Positions 1 to 10,290 are shown, counted from the stretch's first letter. The stretch is DNA of 40,103 bases from Reticulitermes lucifugus (GCA_026260175.1 JAKCWW010002012.1:1-40103), one strand, 5' to 3'. Numbers and translations: made by a program. Notes: a model not told the origin generated them from the sequence alone.

Positions 1-499
1 TCAGCCGTTCTGCATTCCTTAAATAAACTACTTCCTACGAATCGTTTCCGAGAATTTTAAAAACGTAAATTAGGTGCGTACTCTTACCCGACTTCCCCTT
101 ACTAATCTATACTAAACACTAAATAACTATTAATAATTTATCATTATTTGAATACTATAATGTATCAGTGTAACAAATTACTCTCTTCGAAAAAGCATTA
201 CATACAGTGACAAAGAAAGCATTTTGTACCAAGGATCACACGCGATGTTTCGTTTCCCTTACAAAGAAATATTTATTTCTCTATAGTCGTAAACTTCTAT
301 ACTTTTACTGAAAACAGAATACATAAATATCACGTGTGCGTCTGTTTTCTTCCTTTGAGAGAAGGCAATAAATTTCCAGGGTTCGAAAACCGTCTTGAAG
401 TATAAGGTGAATAATTTATCTTAAATTTTACCTCGCTAACTGAATAATTTAGGACGTTACATAATAAAAAACATCTTGACTTATAAATATCATCTCCTA
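1..499. other. Intergenic, AT-rich, nothing recognised
   Basis: No repeat family seen elsewhere in the window, no long open frame and no tandem repeat is visible. It ends where a degraded LINE tail begins. Confidence 0.6.
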
Positions 500-740
500 C
501 TGTTGAAATGGTCAAATCGGTGAGATACGATGGGCTGGATGTAGTGAATGGTTAGGATGGGAGAGAATGAGTGCAGAGTATTGGTGGAGAAACCAGCAGG
601 AAAACAGCAACTTGGAAGATCGAGGAGAAGGGAGAATGACTTTAAGATGTGTGGAATTGGTGAAGATTGTGTCGAATATCGCTGTTTTACAATAGGCGCT
701 GAACCTTCGTGTTTAGCTATCATTAGGCGTACTGCAAACT
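500..740 (+). mobile_element. Degraded LINE 3' end (reverse-transcriptase C-terminus)
   Basis: A broken reading frame here resembles the last part of a cockroach-type LINE ORF2. The block MVRMGENECRVLVEKPAGKQ (from 548) corresponds to the usual RMGE..NAYRVLVGKPEGKR segment downstream of the reverse-transcriptase domain, followed by a GRSRRR block like GRPRRRWEDN. Near 695-710 the bases GCTGAACCTTCGTGTT resemble the end of that ORF (MNLRVP-stop). Stops and frameshifts make it non-functional. The family is probably the one whose reverse transcriptase opens at the right edge of the window. Assignment is from remembered family sequence. Confidence 0.6.
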
Positions 741-1009
741 ACATACATACCTCTTTGTACGAAGGGTGGCCATAAAATAAGGTTACAATGTACATAATTT
801 GGCTACCTTATTTTCCAACTCTAACAACAGTTCACATTTCATGGCACTGCTGATCCACAAACTTTCCACCTAATCGCCGCCACAACTGAGGAATTTGTCC
901 TATCCTGTTGACATCAGTTTGTGCCCTGTGTTATCAGCCATCGTGTCACGACTGTTTTCACCTAGCGATCACCTTTAAATTTATGGCTGCCAAGATTTTG
1001 CATCGGTAT

Positions 1010-1022
1010 TGGAAACAAATGA
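1010..1022 (+). repeat. Target-site duplication, left copy (SINE-A 1)
   Basis: The 13-base word TGGAAACAAATGA occurs here and again at 1290-1302, exactly bracketing the SINE. It is a perfect target-site duplication of the length expected for LINE-mediated insertion. Confidence 0.9.
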
Positions 1023-1289
1023 GCCGATCCCAGTGGCCGTGCGGTCTAAGGCGTGGGTCTTCGGCCGCTCGCTTACTAGGACCGTGGTTTCGAATCCCAC
1101 CTGGGGCATGGATGTCTGTCTCTTGTGAGTGTTGTGTGTTGTCAGGTAGAGGTCTCNGCGACGAGCTGGTCCCTCGTCCAGAGGAGTCCTACCGANTGTG
1201 GTGTGTCTCAAATGTGTGTGACCGTGAAACCTCGACGAAACGAGGAGGCCCAGGCCCATATAGGGCTGTCGAGCCATAGGGAAAAAAAA
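1023..1289 (+). mobile_element. SINE-A copy 1, tRNA-derived, full length
   Basis: A 267-bp SINE with a tRNA-like head. The A-box-like segment TGGCCGTGCGG is at 1034-1044 and the B-box-like GGTTTCGAATCCC at 1086-1098. The GCGGTCTAAGGCG context is tRNA-Leu-like. A non-tRNA body follows, ending in an A-rich tail at 1282-1289. A perfect 13-bp duplication flanks it, so it looks young. Two ambiguous bases (1157 and 1196) lie in its body. Open frames crossing it on both strands are repeat-derived and not genes. Other copies: 2475-2733 (minus), 21494-21734, and fragments at 7582, 30161 and 30700. Confidence 0.92.
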
Positions 1290-1302
1290 TGGAAACAAAT
1301 GA
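1290..1302 (+). repeat. Target-site duplication, right copy (SINE-A 1)
   Basis: Second copy of TGGAAACAAATGA immediately after the A-rich tail; identical to 1010-1022. Confidence 0.9.
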
Positions 1303-1540
1303 TAATGACTCACCGACGAATCCCCCTAATATAATCACAAAGAGTGTAGGTTCTTTAGTTACGAAATTATAAGCCAAGTAAACTTACTTTGTGGCCGACT
1401 CTCTTCATTTTATAGATTTAGTCATTATTAATTCTTTATTCCCCGTTGTCTGGGCATATATTATTCAATCATTCATTTATAATTTATGTACAATCACAAG
1501 CCAAGATGTTCCGATTACGTAACTTTCACAATCCTTCTGA

Positions 1541-1660
1541 GGTAAAAGGTAAAGTTGTCCCTGTCCATGTCGTGAAGGCATTCAGAGCAAGTAGACCTAT
1601 AGCTGCACTTATTATTAACCTCTGAATTAGATGGAGGTGAGAGAATAACCCTTACACGAG
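1541..1660 (-). mobile_element. SINE-B 3' fragment
   Basis: Read on the minus strand this segment carries the 3' half of SINE-B: a CACCTCCATC block, GAGGTTAATAATAAG, then TGCCTTCACGACATGGACAG and CTTTACCTTTTACC. The same order is seen at 34990-35106 and, on the minus strand, at 32931-33030. The tRNA-like head is missing, so the copy is truncated. A T12 run follows at 1681-1692. Confidence 0.7.
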
Positions 1661-1980
1661 GTTATACACGTAGTCTAAAGTTTTTTTTTTTTACTTTTTG
1701 CCCATTAACATGGAATTTTTATTACTTCCTTTCATAGGCATGACTCATAATACAATCCAAAATATACTAAATGCTGACTTAACAAACTTACCCCTAAAAG
1801 GAAAGTGGCAACAATATGTAACACATCCTTTTAACATTCCAAAACCCTGAATCCACCCAAAAATGTGATTCGTATTTCTCACAATCAGTTATCATTTCCC
1901 TAAGTAGCATAAGCTGGCTGATCTTTGTAATAGAGACGCGGCCCGTTCCCTGTGAGGTAGGAACTGAACTTTTAATTACC
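1661..1980. other. Intergenic, poly-T run only
   Basis: Apart from T12 at 1681-1692 nothing is recognised. The T run could be the reversed A-tail of a minus-strand retroposon, but no head is visible to its right. Confidence 0.5.
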
Positions 1981-2280
1981 AAGGGCACGCGGTGGAGCAG
2001 TTGGTTGAGGCACTGCGCTACAAGTCGGAAAGTCGCAGGTTCGATTCCCGATGTGACATTGGAATTTTTCATTGACATAATCCTTCCAGCCGCACTATGG
2101 CCCTGGGGTCGACTCAGCGTCTAACAGAAATGAGTACTAGGAATATTTCCTGGGGCGTAAAAGCAGCTGGTGCGTAGAGCTGACAACCTTGCCACCTCCG
2201 ATTGTCTGGAAATCTGGGATCCTCAACCTCCTGGAACCCTCAGGGCCTGTCCAGACCTGTAGATGGATTACTTTACCTTA
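1981..2280 (+). mobile_element. SINE-C, tRNA-derived
   Basis: The tRNA-like head starts near GGGCACGCGGTGGAGCAG. It has an A-box-like part (GCAGTTGGTTGAGG) and a clear B box GGTTCGATTCCC at 2038-2049. The body contains CCCTGGGGTCGACTCAGCG, a block around TTTCCTGGGGCGTAAAAGC, and AGAGCTGACAACCTTGCCACC. It ends near GGATTACTTTACCTTA. It differs from SINE-A in both head and body. No clean target-site duplication was found, so the ends are approximate. A decayed head of the same type lies at 10238-10290. Confidence 0.8.
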
Positions 2281-2465
2281 TGCCAACTGAGCATTCAAAG
2301 AAAATTTTGAAAATTAGGTTCACAGAATAAGCGATTTTGCTTAATCGACTTAAGCGTACAATGTCGTTTCTATTACATTGTTCAGCTACATATAACACCG
2401 AAAATGTGGAAAAAGAAACGAATACGGGATTTCACACTTAGCCCACTTCCGATAATGATTAATGT

Positions 2466-2474
2466 AATTTTATC
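2466..2474 (-). repeat. Target-site duplication, left copy (SINE-A 2)
   Basis: AATTTTATC here and again at 2734-2742 bracket the minus-strand SINE-A exactly; 9 bp, perfect. Confidence 0.85.
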
Positions 2475-2733
2475 TCTTTTCTTCCTGTGGCGCAACAGCC
2501 CTACTTGGACCTAGGCCGCCTCATTGTTGAGGTTTAGAGATCACACTCGGACACGCCACAATCGGTGGGACTCCTCTGGTTTAGGAATCAGCCCGTCGCA
2601 GAGACTTCAACCTGACAACACACAACATTCACAAGACAGATATCCATGCCCCCGGCGGGATTCGAACCCGCAATCACCGCAAGCGAGCGGCCGCAGACCT
2701 ACGCCTTAAGACCGCGCGGCCACCGGGATCGAC
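2475..2733 (-). mobile_element. SINE-A copy 2, minus strand, full length
   Basis: Reverse-complement copy of the element at 1023-1289. On the plus strand the B box appears as GGGATTCGAACCC (2657-2669) and the head ends with CCGCGCGGCCACCGGGATCG. The body segments matching copy 1 include the block for the CCAGAGGAGTCC part and the GTAGGGCTGT part near the 3' end. The tail is short and purine-rich (AGGAAGAAAAGA in element orientation). The 9-bp target-site duplication is perfect. Divergence from copy 1 in the CGACGAAACGAGG region suggests a separate subfamily. Confidence 0.9.
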
Positions 2734-2742
2734 AATTTTATC
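2734..2742 (-). repeat. Target-site duplication, right copy (SINE-A 2)
   Basis: Second AATTTTATC, directly after the SINE head. Confidence 0.85.
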
Positions 2743-3991
2743 ATTACAAGTAAGATTTATGAATCGTACAGCCAACGAACGACATCAAAACGCCTGCTCA
2801 TCACATTACCTCACTCATCACATGTTACAGTGCACTGTCATTCGTTATAATCCCCTATGAACATATCTAAATACCCGTAACTTTAATCAACATCTTCGAT
2901 AAATACATTTGTCTATACGTTTCTTTGTCTGTTTCGACAGTCGATTCATTAGACCAAATCCATCACAAACTGAAAAACCATATACGTGCGAAAACTCCAT
3001 GAAACAATCCCATTTCCTTACGGTGTGCTGTAAAGTTATTTCTGAAGGTCCAATACGAAGATCGTCTTCGTTAAACAATACTAATATTGATCTAAACATA
3101 CAACCTGCATCGCCACTGATTTCCTTTGTCGCAGATGTAGGCGACTGTAGGCAAAATCTGTAACGGTTATTATACTGGGTACGAGCTAATCAGTTTGGCG
3201 TTGTCCAATTATCTACCGAACAGTAACGAACGCTGAACACGGCGTGCCTGTCTCGTTATTTGAGGCAGGAGTAATGTTACCGGGAAATGCAATACCAACG
3301 GAAGTATATATTCCACTGGTGTTTACTGCTACCATCTTGTGGCACCTTCATCAGTAACTGAGATTTAAATTTCGTGTGCACGGAAAGTAACGACAATCAA
3401 AAAAACAATGCCTGCTTAGACCAATTACACATTGATTACTTTAATGAACTCTGCGTTTCAAAAGGCTCAACGTTTAAATTTAAAAATCCATGGACCTACA
3501 TAACAGAAGCAAAGACCTCTCTTTCTCTGATAAAATCGCTTTCCATGAATGGTTATTGGAAGAGCTCCAACATTGCTCCACGCCGGTGCAGATTGAAAGC
3601 CGAAGGATATTGCCTGTTTCCTCTTGTTGTGTTATGTTTGTCTGCTGTGTTGCACCACTCGTCGTTACTTTTCATTGCATCAACAAGTGACAAGTTAAGT
3701 TCATGGAAACCCTATATCACACCCGAACCTGATATGTTAGATTAAATTAAGTCAGGTTACAAAACACGATAATGTTTGTATGTAACATGGTACTCGCGTG
3801 ATGCAAAGGAAAATCACCAAGCACAAAATGATCTTGAGAGTTGTGTAACTGGTCTGGCAGGGGAAAATGCTTATCGTTAATAGGAACAGTCCTCAAGGAT
3901 AAGCAGGCCGAGTCTGCTAGCACTCAACCAAGCTACGGCAGGCAGCACGTATGGCAGCGCGCCGGTTCAGTTGACGCCCAGCGTAATTCAC
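2743..3991. other. Intergenic, nothing recognised
   Basis: About 1.25 kb without a recognisable repeat or gene. A 123-codon open frame from 3374 has unremarkable composition, no known motif and no supporting splice or promoter context; I treat it as chance. Confidence 0.55.
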
Positions 3992-4010
3992 GTCACCCTC
4001 TTCGGGTGAC
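3992..4010. other. Perfect 7-bp hairpin before minisatellite
   Basis: GTCACCC (3992-3998) and GGGTGAC (4004-4010) are perfect complements around the loop TCTTC. The hairpin lies 8 bases before the first 34-bp tandem unit. Function unknown. Confidence 0.6.
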
Positions 4011-4018
4011 CCCTGAAC

Positions 4019-4243
4019 GATTCACTCCCCAATCCTCCTGCAACATTTCAGCGATCCACTCCCCACTCTTCCTGCAGCATTTAAATGATCCATTCCACAC
4101 TCTTGTTATATATACTCAGTGATTCACTTTGCATCTTTCCACAGCAGTTGAGTGATCTACCCCGCATTCTTGCTATAGCTGGAAGATTCATTCTCCACTC
4201 TTCCTGCGTAATTTGAGTGATTCACTCCCAGCTCTTCCCCTTA
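4019..4243 (+). repeat. Degenerate 34-bp minisatellite, about 6.7 units
   Basis: Seven units begin with GAT at 4019, 4053, 4087, 4121, 4154, 4185 and 4219. Lengths are 34, 34, 34, 33, 31, 34 and a partial unit. The approximate consensus starts GATTCACTCCCCACTCTTCC and ends TGCAGCATTTGAGT. Units are diverged, so the array is old. The plus strand is pyrimidine-rich. An open frame crossing it from 3841 is a by-product. Confidence 0.85.
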
Positions 4244-4751
4244 TCCCGCCTCTTAATATAACAGTCGAGGTTTGGGAGAGGTGAAATATCCAAATTCCTG
4301 CTTACGCTTTACACGTGGTTGAACATCCGTGACTATTTCTCCTCTTGACTCACACGATTTACATCACAGCGTTTAAAGTAAACTTGTATATGTGAATTTT
4401 CCTTTGTACTTAAAGGACACAACTGGATACATCTGCGAAGAACGGATGCCTATCAAAAATATAAACAAGGCTGGTATAATACCGTTGCGTTTGAAACATC
4501 AACACCGTAAAGAATAACAAAACACTTGTCAGATAAATCGCAGCACCGAGACGGAACAAACTAGTACGATCGAGACCATGAGAACAGTTAGGATAATTCT
4601 TCGAGCATGCATGTTTATACTTTTGTTGTGTAAAGTGCGTTCTCTCTGCTGTAAGGGCGATAGGATATGTAATAATGTTTGCAGTTTTCAATTTCCGCCA
4701 TAAAAACTACGATTATACGTTGGAGACCTCAGGAATATTTCAGATCCTGAC
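4244..4751. other. Intergenic, nothing recognised
   Basis: No repeat or gene recognised. A 93-codon minus-strand frame (4410-4691) shows no recognisable motif. Confidence 0.5.
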
Positions 4752-4803
4752 ATCTGCGCTCTTCTGGGATATTCGCTGCGTAATAACCCAGAAGAGCGCA
4801 GAT
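4752..4803. repeat. Head-to-head 17-bp inverted repeat (palindrome family 2 end)
   Basis: ATCTGCGCTCTTCTGGG (4752-4768) faces its exact complement CCCAGAAGAGCGCAGAT (4787-4803) across 18 bases. The same terminal sequence bounds the palindrome at 30267-30427 and recurs at 31740 and 38721. This is therefore two facing copies of the end of one dispersed element, lacking the hammerhead-like middle part. Confidence 0.85.
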
Positions 4804-4822
4804 CTCAACATCTCGGCAGAAG

Positions 4823-4843
4823 CCTGAAATCATAGATTTCAGG
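4823..4843. other. Perfect 9-bp stem hairpin
   Basis: CCTGAAATC (4823-4831) and GATTTCAGG (4835-4843) pair perfectly around ATA. It follows the CAGATCTCAACATCTCGG terminus of the family at 4752-4803 and may be part of the element or of the flank. Confidence 0.6.
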
Positions 4844-4969
4844 TCCTGATACGAAGGTTCGAAATACAGTAACTAGTTCTTGGTGAATAAAACCATATGT
4901 AACATAGTTAACAGTTACATGTTTTACACTACAGTAGTTAAATGTCTAGGACAACTTTACAAGTGTAGA

Positions 4970-5206
4970 GGCCGTGCAACGGTTCAGGCGGTTAGGCACC
5001 GGCCTCTCGCCGCGGAACCCCAGGCTCAATCCCAAGGCAGTCCATGTAAGATTTGTGGTGTAAAAACTGGCACCAGGGCAGGCTTTTGTCCCGAGAACTT
5101 CGGTATTGTCCTGTATCACTCAACCAGTGACCCATACTCATAATTCATTCATAAACCATCGACGCTATACAACCTTAGCAACTGACAACGTCGTTAAATA
5201 AGACAA
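4970..5206 (+). mobile_element. SINE-D copy 1, tRNA-derived
   Basis: The head is GGCCGTGCAACGG followed by TTCAGGCGGTTAGGCACC, with a B-box-like GGCTCAATCCC at 5023-5033. The body has CAGTCCATGTAAGATTTGTG and a CCCGAGAACTTCGGTATTG hairpin-like block. It ends near ACGTCGTTAAATAAG. The head and first body block match the minus-strand element at 11214-11420. The tail matches the end of the copy at 20481-20718 (GCGTCGCTAAATAA). No clear target-site duplication was found. Confidence 0.8.
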
Positions 5207-5483
5207 AAGAGTCGGCCCAAACTTCCTGATTCATTGTTGTGCTTTAAATTAGCTACATCATATTTCAAGAACAAAGTGAAGTGTGTATCTGTGCAGTGCA
5301 CTTTACCACAGAAACAGCTACCAAAACAATGGACGATCACTTATAGGCCTAGCAAAATGATTGTTGAGATGAAACATTTAATAACATGTTTCAAAAACTC
5401 GTGATCATAAACCTTGTCCAACCACAGTCCAGAAAGTGCGATTGATCTCATACAAAACGGAGAGAGAACATTAATTAGTCGTG

Positions 5484-5759
5484 GCTATTGTCCAATCGAA
5501 GCAGTTTTCAGCAAGCTAAACGGCTAAATGAAACCAAAACTTACGAAACAGGTCAGATGTATGGCCTGCAATTTACAGAAACTTCCTACGGAATATGAAA
5601 AACAAATGGCTATATATACACTGGCACTAGAAGTCTATTCCACGTAGTTTAAACAGAAGGTATCTCTAGAAACGCCCGCTCTTCGTGAGTTTCTCATGAA
5701 GGAAGAAAGGCAACTGACATTGTTATGGCTCCAATGTTCAGAACTCAGTCACTTCTGAA
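5484..5759 (+). pseudogene. Unassigned coding-like relic
   Basis: One frame reads protein-like with few stops: GYCPIEAVFSKLNG, a stop at 5525, then MKPKLTKQVRCMACNLQKLP, continuing through EYEKQMAIYTLALEVYST, a stop, and ALREFLMKEERQLTLLWLQC. Amphipathic, charged composition suggests a decayed coding sequence, perhaps of a transposon. I cannot name the family. It could also be chance. Confidence 0.3.
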
Positions 5760-6063
5760 TACGATAAGAAGTTCTGAGGCAAAAGGCCACTAAAACTAAG
5801 AATACTGCACTATTTTACACAATTTATCTTGGTTTCTGGACGTTCTATGTCAGGAACTTGCAGGAAAGTCACACTGAACCTAATTTGAACATTCAAGATC
5901 CTTTCAAAATACCAAAATAATACCCACAAGTGTGTCAAGGCCACTTCCTTTCAAATTCCTTCTCACCTACAATTCAAAATGGCGCTGCATACCACCGTAC
6001 GGTACATAATCTTAAAATATGGCATTATCACGCTCCGAGGAGCAGATCTTTCTTCATGGCACA
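5760..6063. other. Intergenic, nothing recognised
   Basis: Low-complexity-free stretch between the coding-like relic and a minus-strand LINE tail; no feature seen. Confidence 0.5.
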
Positions 6064-6119
6064 TAGTCGCTTAGCTAGTCAAGAAATCCCCCCCGTTGTT
6101 ATGCATTCCGAAAGACGAC
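6064..6119 (-). mobile_element. LINE 3'-UTR fragment
   Basis: On the minus strand the order CTTTCGGAATGCATAAC, GGGGGGGATTTCTTGACTAG, CTAAGCGACTA parallels the LINE tail found at 10520-10600 and 35727-35781 (CGGGTTCC, stop, GCGGGG, GATTTCTTGACTAG). Decayed, partial. Confidence 0.5.
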
Positions 6120-7192
6120 TACCGTGTTTTTACGACCTCGTCAGTGCCCGCTATCGTAAACCTCTTCTCCCCCACAATATTACTGTAACATCTATTTAAC
6201 TCTTGTCCACTCAGCCACACCATTATCCCCAAAGTGGTAGGTCTATCACTCCTTTCCGGCTTCTCCCATGTGTGATACAAGAACAGGCAGTACAAAAACG
6301 TAAATAACTGGCGAAATACAAACAACAACAAAATTAGATTTATCGCTGCACAATTAAAACACCCCACATCTCTGAAAAAAACTTAATAACATATCAGGAT
6401 CACTTTCAGGCCTAAGCGCTCTAGTATAGCCTACGATACGTCCTACAAGCTGCCAAAGGTTTTTTTGGTCTCAAAACAACCTTATAACCCTTTTAAGGTT
6501 GAACGAGAGACACGTAAGAAACAACAGCAGAGGTGATTATAAAAAAAGGAAAACCATAGGACAAGAGAGAGACATACTTTATTTTAGAGAAATAGTACCA
6601 CTTTGTGCGGAAATATCCAGACTTCGCTCGCTATCTTATTACAGAAACACCATGAAAATGAACACAGAATGGTGAGAGGTAGTGGCTTGACATGGGGGCT
6701 ACGAAATTTTATTTTGCCGGTTAATGCTAAAGGGCAAAATTTGGGAAGATAATTTGGCGGACCTTAAAGAAACTGCGCTAATTTGTATGAATTTAAATCG
6801 GAGGGCAGCTTGAGAAGCATGCAGTAGCAACTTAGAACTTGGGAATCACCTCAGCTTAGCTAAGAACTCCTGCGTCCAGATGACCGGTCGCAGGACCACC
6901 CGGACACATAGTGACATCTAGTCAGCAGTACGGCAAAAAAGGAATGAAAATCCCCTAAATGTTCCTCAGCTGAGTGCTGTTGCTGTATTAAATGTCAAAC
7001 ACGGCGCATCGATAATGCAAACATGTATGACGACAACAGTACTTTTGTTTTACATTTGTTTCCAGCGTGTCCCAATCTTCGACGATGACTTGGCAGTCGT
7101 CAACGCATTGGTTCAGGGTAGGGATTAGTTCAATACTGCCTAAGGACAGGATCCTCCGGAATCCTCTCTGATGACCCATTGGAAATGAGAAG
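6120..7192. other. Intergenic, nothing recognised
   Basis: About 1.1 kb with short random frames only. AACCTT and AAGGTT near 6479-6501 form a minor inverted repeat. Confidence 0.5.
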
Positions 7193-7225
7193 CACTACTC
7201 ATACACTACTCATACACTACTCATA
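7193..7225. repeat. 11-bp tandem repeat, three perfect units
   Basis: CACTACTCATA is repeated exactly at 7193, 7204 and 7215. Confidence 0.95.
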
Positions 7226-9152
7226 CATGGTGATTTTATCAGCTAATTATCACTGTTGTGCAGAGCGTTATTTGTTCCGAGTTAGAACGCTTGTTCTTAC
7301 AAGGAGTTCACTGCCAAAAGGGCGCGAGGCATGTATTTGCAACAGACAATTTTATTATTCGTTCGTTATCACTGACATTTAAAGTGTAATTTATGAACTA
7401 GGCAACTGATAGGACTGTTGACAGTTTCCGTATCAGTTCGTGTATTGTTCCAATTGCTGTTACCCTTGGGAGTTCAGGGATAATTCATGACAGGTTGTTC
7501 TGGAAAATTTGGAGTTCGCTGAAGTGCGTTGGCTACGTATACGCAGGCAGAGACTGTAATGACCCGATTAATCTAAATTACGCCGATCCCAGTAGCCGCA
7601 ATCTAAAAAATTATGTAGTTGTAAAATCATCCATAAATAAACTAAGAATCAATAAATGTACGTACATTTCCCAATTAAATTCCACATCAAAATTTTGAAT
7701 GGTACCTTTAAACAAGGCTTGACTGATCCAGTGTGGTACATAGTGTGACTGTACATTTTATTTATTTAGCTTTTCAGATGAGAGATGTGAAGATAAATGA
7801 CTCTTTAGTGAATGGTAGCGGAATTTCCGTACTTTAATATGACATTAACGTCTTGAATACAAGTATGATTTATTGCTATCTTTCCCAATATTCGCTTTTC
7901 ACACGTCTGAACTTTATACAGAAGTTTTGATGTACACTTCTGTGTAATCAAATTTTCGGTAAACGCGCGTTAAAAATATATTACCAACTATTAACTATCA
8001 CAATTCATTACTATCCAATTTTCACATGACAACAGGCTCCATTAATCGTTACTAACAGCTTTCTTACAGTTCTAGAACTAAAACACAAGAGCAAGCGGTG
8101 TGTTGTCAAAACCTGAAGATGAAATAAAACCTCACATGTCCTTGATATGAAACAACAACCTCACAGAACAATTACTTTACAATTAAAATATAAGTATTAA
8201 AGTACCAAATCTTCGTAAGTCAAGTAATAATATACAACGTGTTATAAACCACAATTTTCTTGGTACGAAAAATAGCAATTTAATTCCGAAAATAGACTTT
8301 TACGAAAACATGCCTGCGTCACGTACTTTATCATGATTTTCAGGTTAACATCTGTCAGCAACAAATATATTAATAACTGCTCTGGTGGCGAAAACAGTAT
8401 CTGCGCAGAAGCTGATACACTAAACAGATCTTTAAACACACACACAAATAAACACCTCACGCAAAAAGTTCCAACACTATGAAGCAGCACGCAGTGCGTA
8501 CAAAACGGTATCATACGTAGCATAGCTCTTCTTAACAGGGGCGCACACAGGACCTGCTGATGAAGTCTCAGTAAATGTCACTTTCTGTGAAAGACATCAC
8601 TTAACTCTATACCCGTATTTCTTCAAACTTCAGTGAGTAATACGACTGGATATGAGCTGTACTGGGATTCGATTCCACACAACAAAAATATTCAAATTTT
8701 AAATGGAACAGTATCAAAAATTGCTTTTGTCTATCTTCAAACTTATCACAATAACACTGTAACAAATCTATCGCGATGTCATCATCATCATCATCCATAC
8801 GTCGTCTCCTCTAACAGAAACAGTGTAGCAAAATAAACAAAACAAACCTATCCAAATGACGAGTACCGGACTTCGAAAGCCGAAAGATATCTGCCTAATA
8901 CTTCATTTCAACAAATCGGCAATTCACTGCGTAATCTGAACCGAACTTCAGAATGAAGAATGAAGGGGACCAGAAAGGGTTTGATGGCGTGTACAACATT
9001 AGGGATGTCAAACGATAGGAATTTAATCGGTATTCAACGCTTTCACGCACATAAGACGCTAAATAATCATAAATTTTAGTCTCATGTATCCATTTATACA
9101 AAAATTGTACAGACATAAAGCTGATCACAATATTGTAGAACTATGCTGCTGT
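7226..9152. other. Intergenic, mostly nothing recognised
   Basis: About 1.9 kb. It contains a short SINE-A-like stub (7582-7606, listed separately) and a CAT triplet run at 8778-8792 that makes a histidine run in one frame. No gene is supported. Confidence 0.5.
7582..7606 (+). mobile_element. Possible 5' stub of SINE-A
   Basis: GCCGATCCCAGTAGCCGCAA then TCTAA resembles the first 28 bases of SINE-A (GCCGATCCCAGTGGCCGTGC, GGTCTAAG) with a few changes, then the match stops. LINE-driven insertions are normally 5'-truncated, so a 5'-only stub is unusual and may be a deletion remnant. Confidence 0.4.

Positions 9153-9203
<51 letters not shown>
9153..9203. repeat. (TAC)17 microsatellite
   Basis: Seventeen uninterrupted TAC triplets. 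Confidence 0.98.
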
Positions 9204-9688
9204 ATGCTCGGAATAGGATTTTACTCTTGTCCACGTCTACTTTCTCTCAGTTTTCAATAAATGTTTCTCGCTAAATGTGCAGCACACAATCAAAAACTGT
9301 CGTTCTATCGCCATATTTATTACTATTAACAAAGACAATATTTCATAGATAGTTGGTGGATACGTTTATTACGTACTCTCATAAAATTACTCATTTTCCT
9401 AGTTCACGAATTGTGGCCAGCAAACCGCAGAACTATAGTGCATGTAGTTTTCGTACGGCTGCCAGTGCTTTCACATTCTGAAAAATGAAACGGCCTTAAA
9501 AATAAGCATAGCTTCAGAAAGTCTTTTACCACGAAATGTCACGAGTCTACACTACTACGCTAGTGCTAGGGCTACAGAGCTCTTACCTTAGAATTTTTCC
9601 CTGCCATTATATTTATATAAATGATAACACAATAACGAAATATATAAATGAGGGACTAGCTCGTTCATATATTTCGTATTATATACAT
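9204..9688. other. Intergenic, nothing recognised
   Basis: AT-rich DNA between the TAC tract and an AAATTTCATG-type repeat end; no feature seen. Confidence 0.5.
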
Positions 9689-9770
9689 ACCAAATTTCAT
9701 GAAAATATGTCCACTGATTCATAAGCTATTACGGAAGACATATACAAGGCCACACGGACGTAACACCGCC
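9689..9770 (+). mobile_element. Possible transposon 3' segment (AAATTTCATG type)
   Basis: The order ACCAAATTTCATGAAAAT, GTCCACTGATTCAT, then ACACGGACG resembles a segment at 29785-29870 (CAAATTTCATGGAAATC, then a GGACAGACGGACAGACG run). Such TTTCATGAAAAT plus GGACAGACG tails are common at the ends of invertebrate interspersed repeats. Boundaries are unknown. Confidence 0.35.
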
Positions 9771-10237
9771 TTTCCGTCTGAAGCACGGTAAGTATTCTGA
9801 AAACTGCACTTACTGGGATTTATGACTATACTGTCACAGGCGTGCCAAATGAGGTCAACAAAGGATGACTTAGCTGCTACCTTGACCGATAAGAACTACC
9901 GAGTACCACCACCAGACACTTCAAGAACACTTGTCTACTTGCACAGTGAAGCCGTCCCAGAAGGCAATGTTCTTCATATTCACCGCCGTGAGACCAATCG
10001 CTTCCTTCTCTACAGTTAACACAGCCTGACACTTGTATTATCTTGCTGCCAGTTACTAAGCCATATACCACACGTAAGTTCCGCACGATCAATTGCACAT
10101 TCGTCAGCAAAGAATGACACAAGCGTTTCTTGATATGCACCTTTCAACCTGCATGAGATCATCATCAGTGTCTCCGCCAATGCTTGTATCAGCTTCACAT
10201 CAAGGTCATTATTAATTCGCGCACCATTTGGCACTGA
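9771..10237. other. Intergenic, nothing recognised
   Basis: Overlapping short frames on both strands (9822-10140) have no recognisable protein content. Confidence 0.5.
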
Positions 10238-10290
10238 CATGCAGCAGTGGTTGAGACACTGATAACGACATCACTCAGGTTGAAAGGCAT
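10238..10290 (+). mobile_element. Decayed SINE-C head
   Basis: AGCAGTGGTTGAGACACTG followed by TCACTCAGGTTGAAAGGC lines up with the head of SINE-C at 1996-2050 (AGCAGTTGGTTGAGGCACTG, then GCAGGTTCGATTCC). The B box has decayed and no body is visible. Confidence 0.4.

Noticed and set aside
908..1313. Open frames of 110-123 codons on both strands
   Set aside because: They run through SINE-A copy 1.
8556..8600. CTGATGA as another hammerhead-like site
   Set aside because: No complementary stem II and no properly spaced GAAAC.
9153..9203. CRISPR-like or other functional array
   Set aside because: Pure triplet microsatellite; no spacers anywhere in the window.
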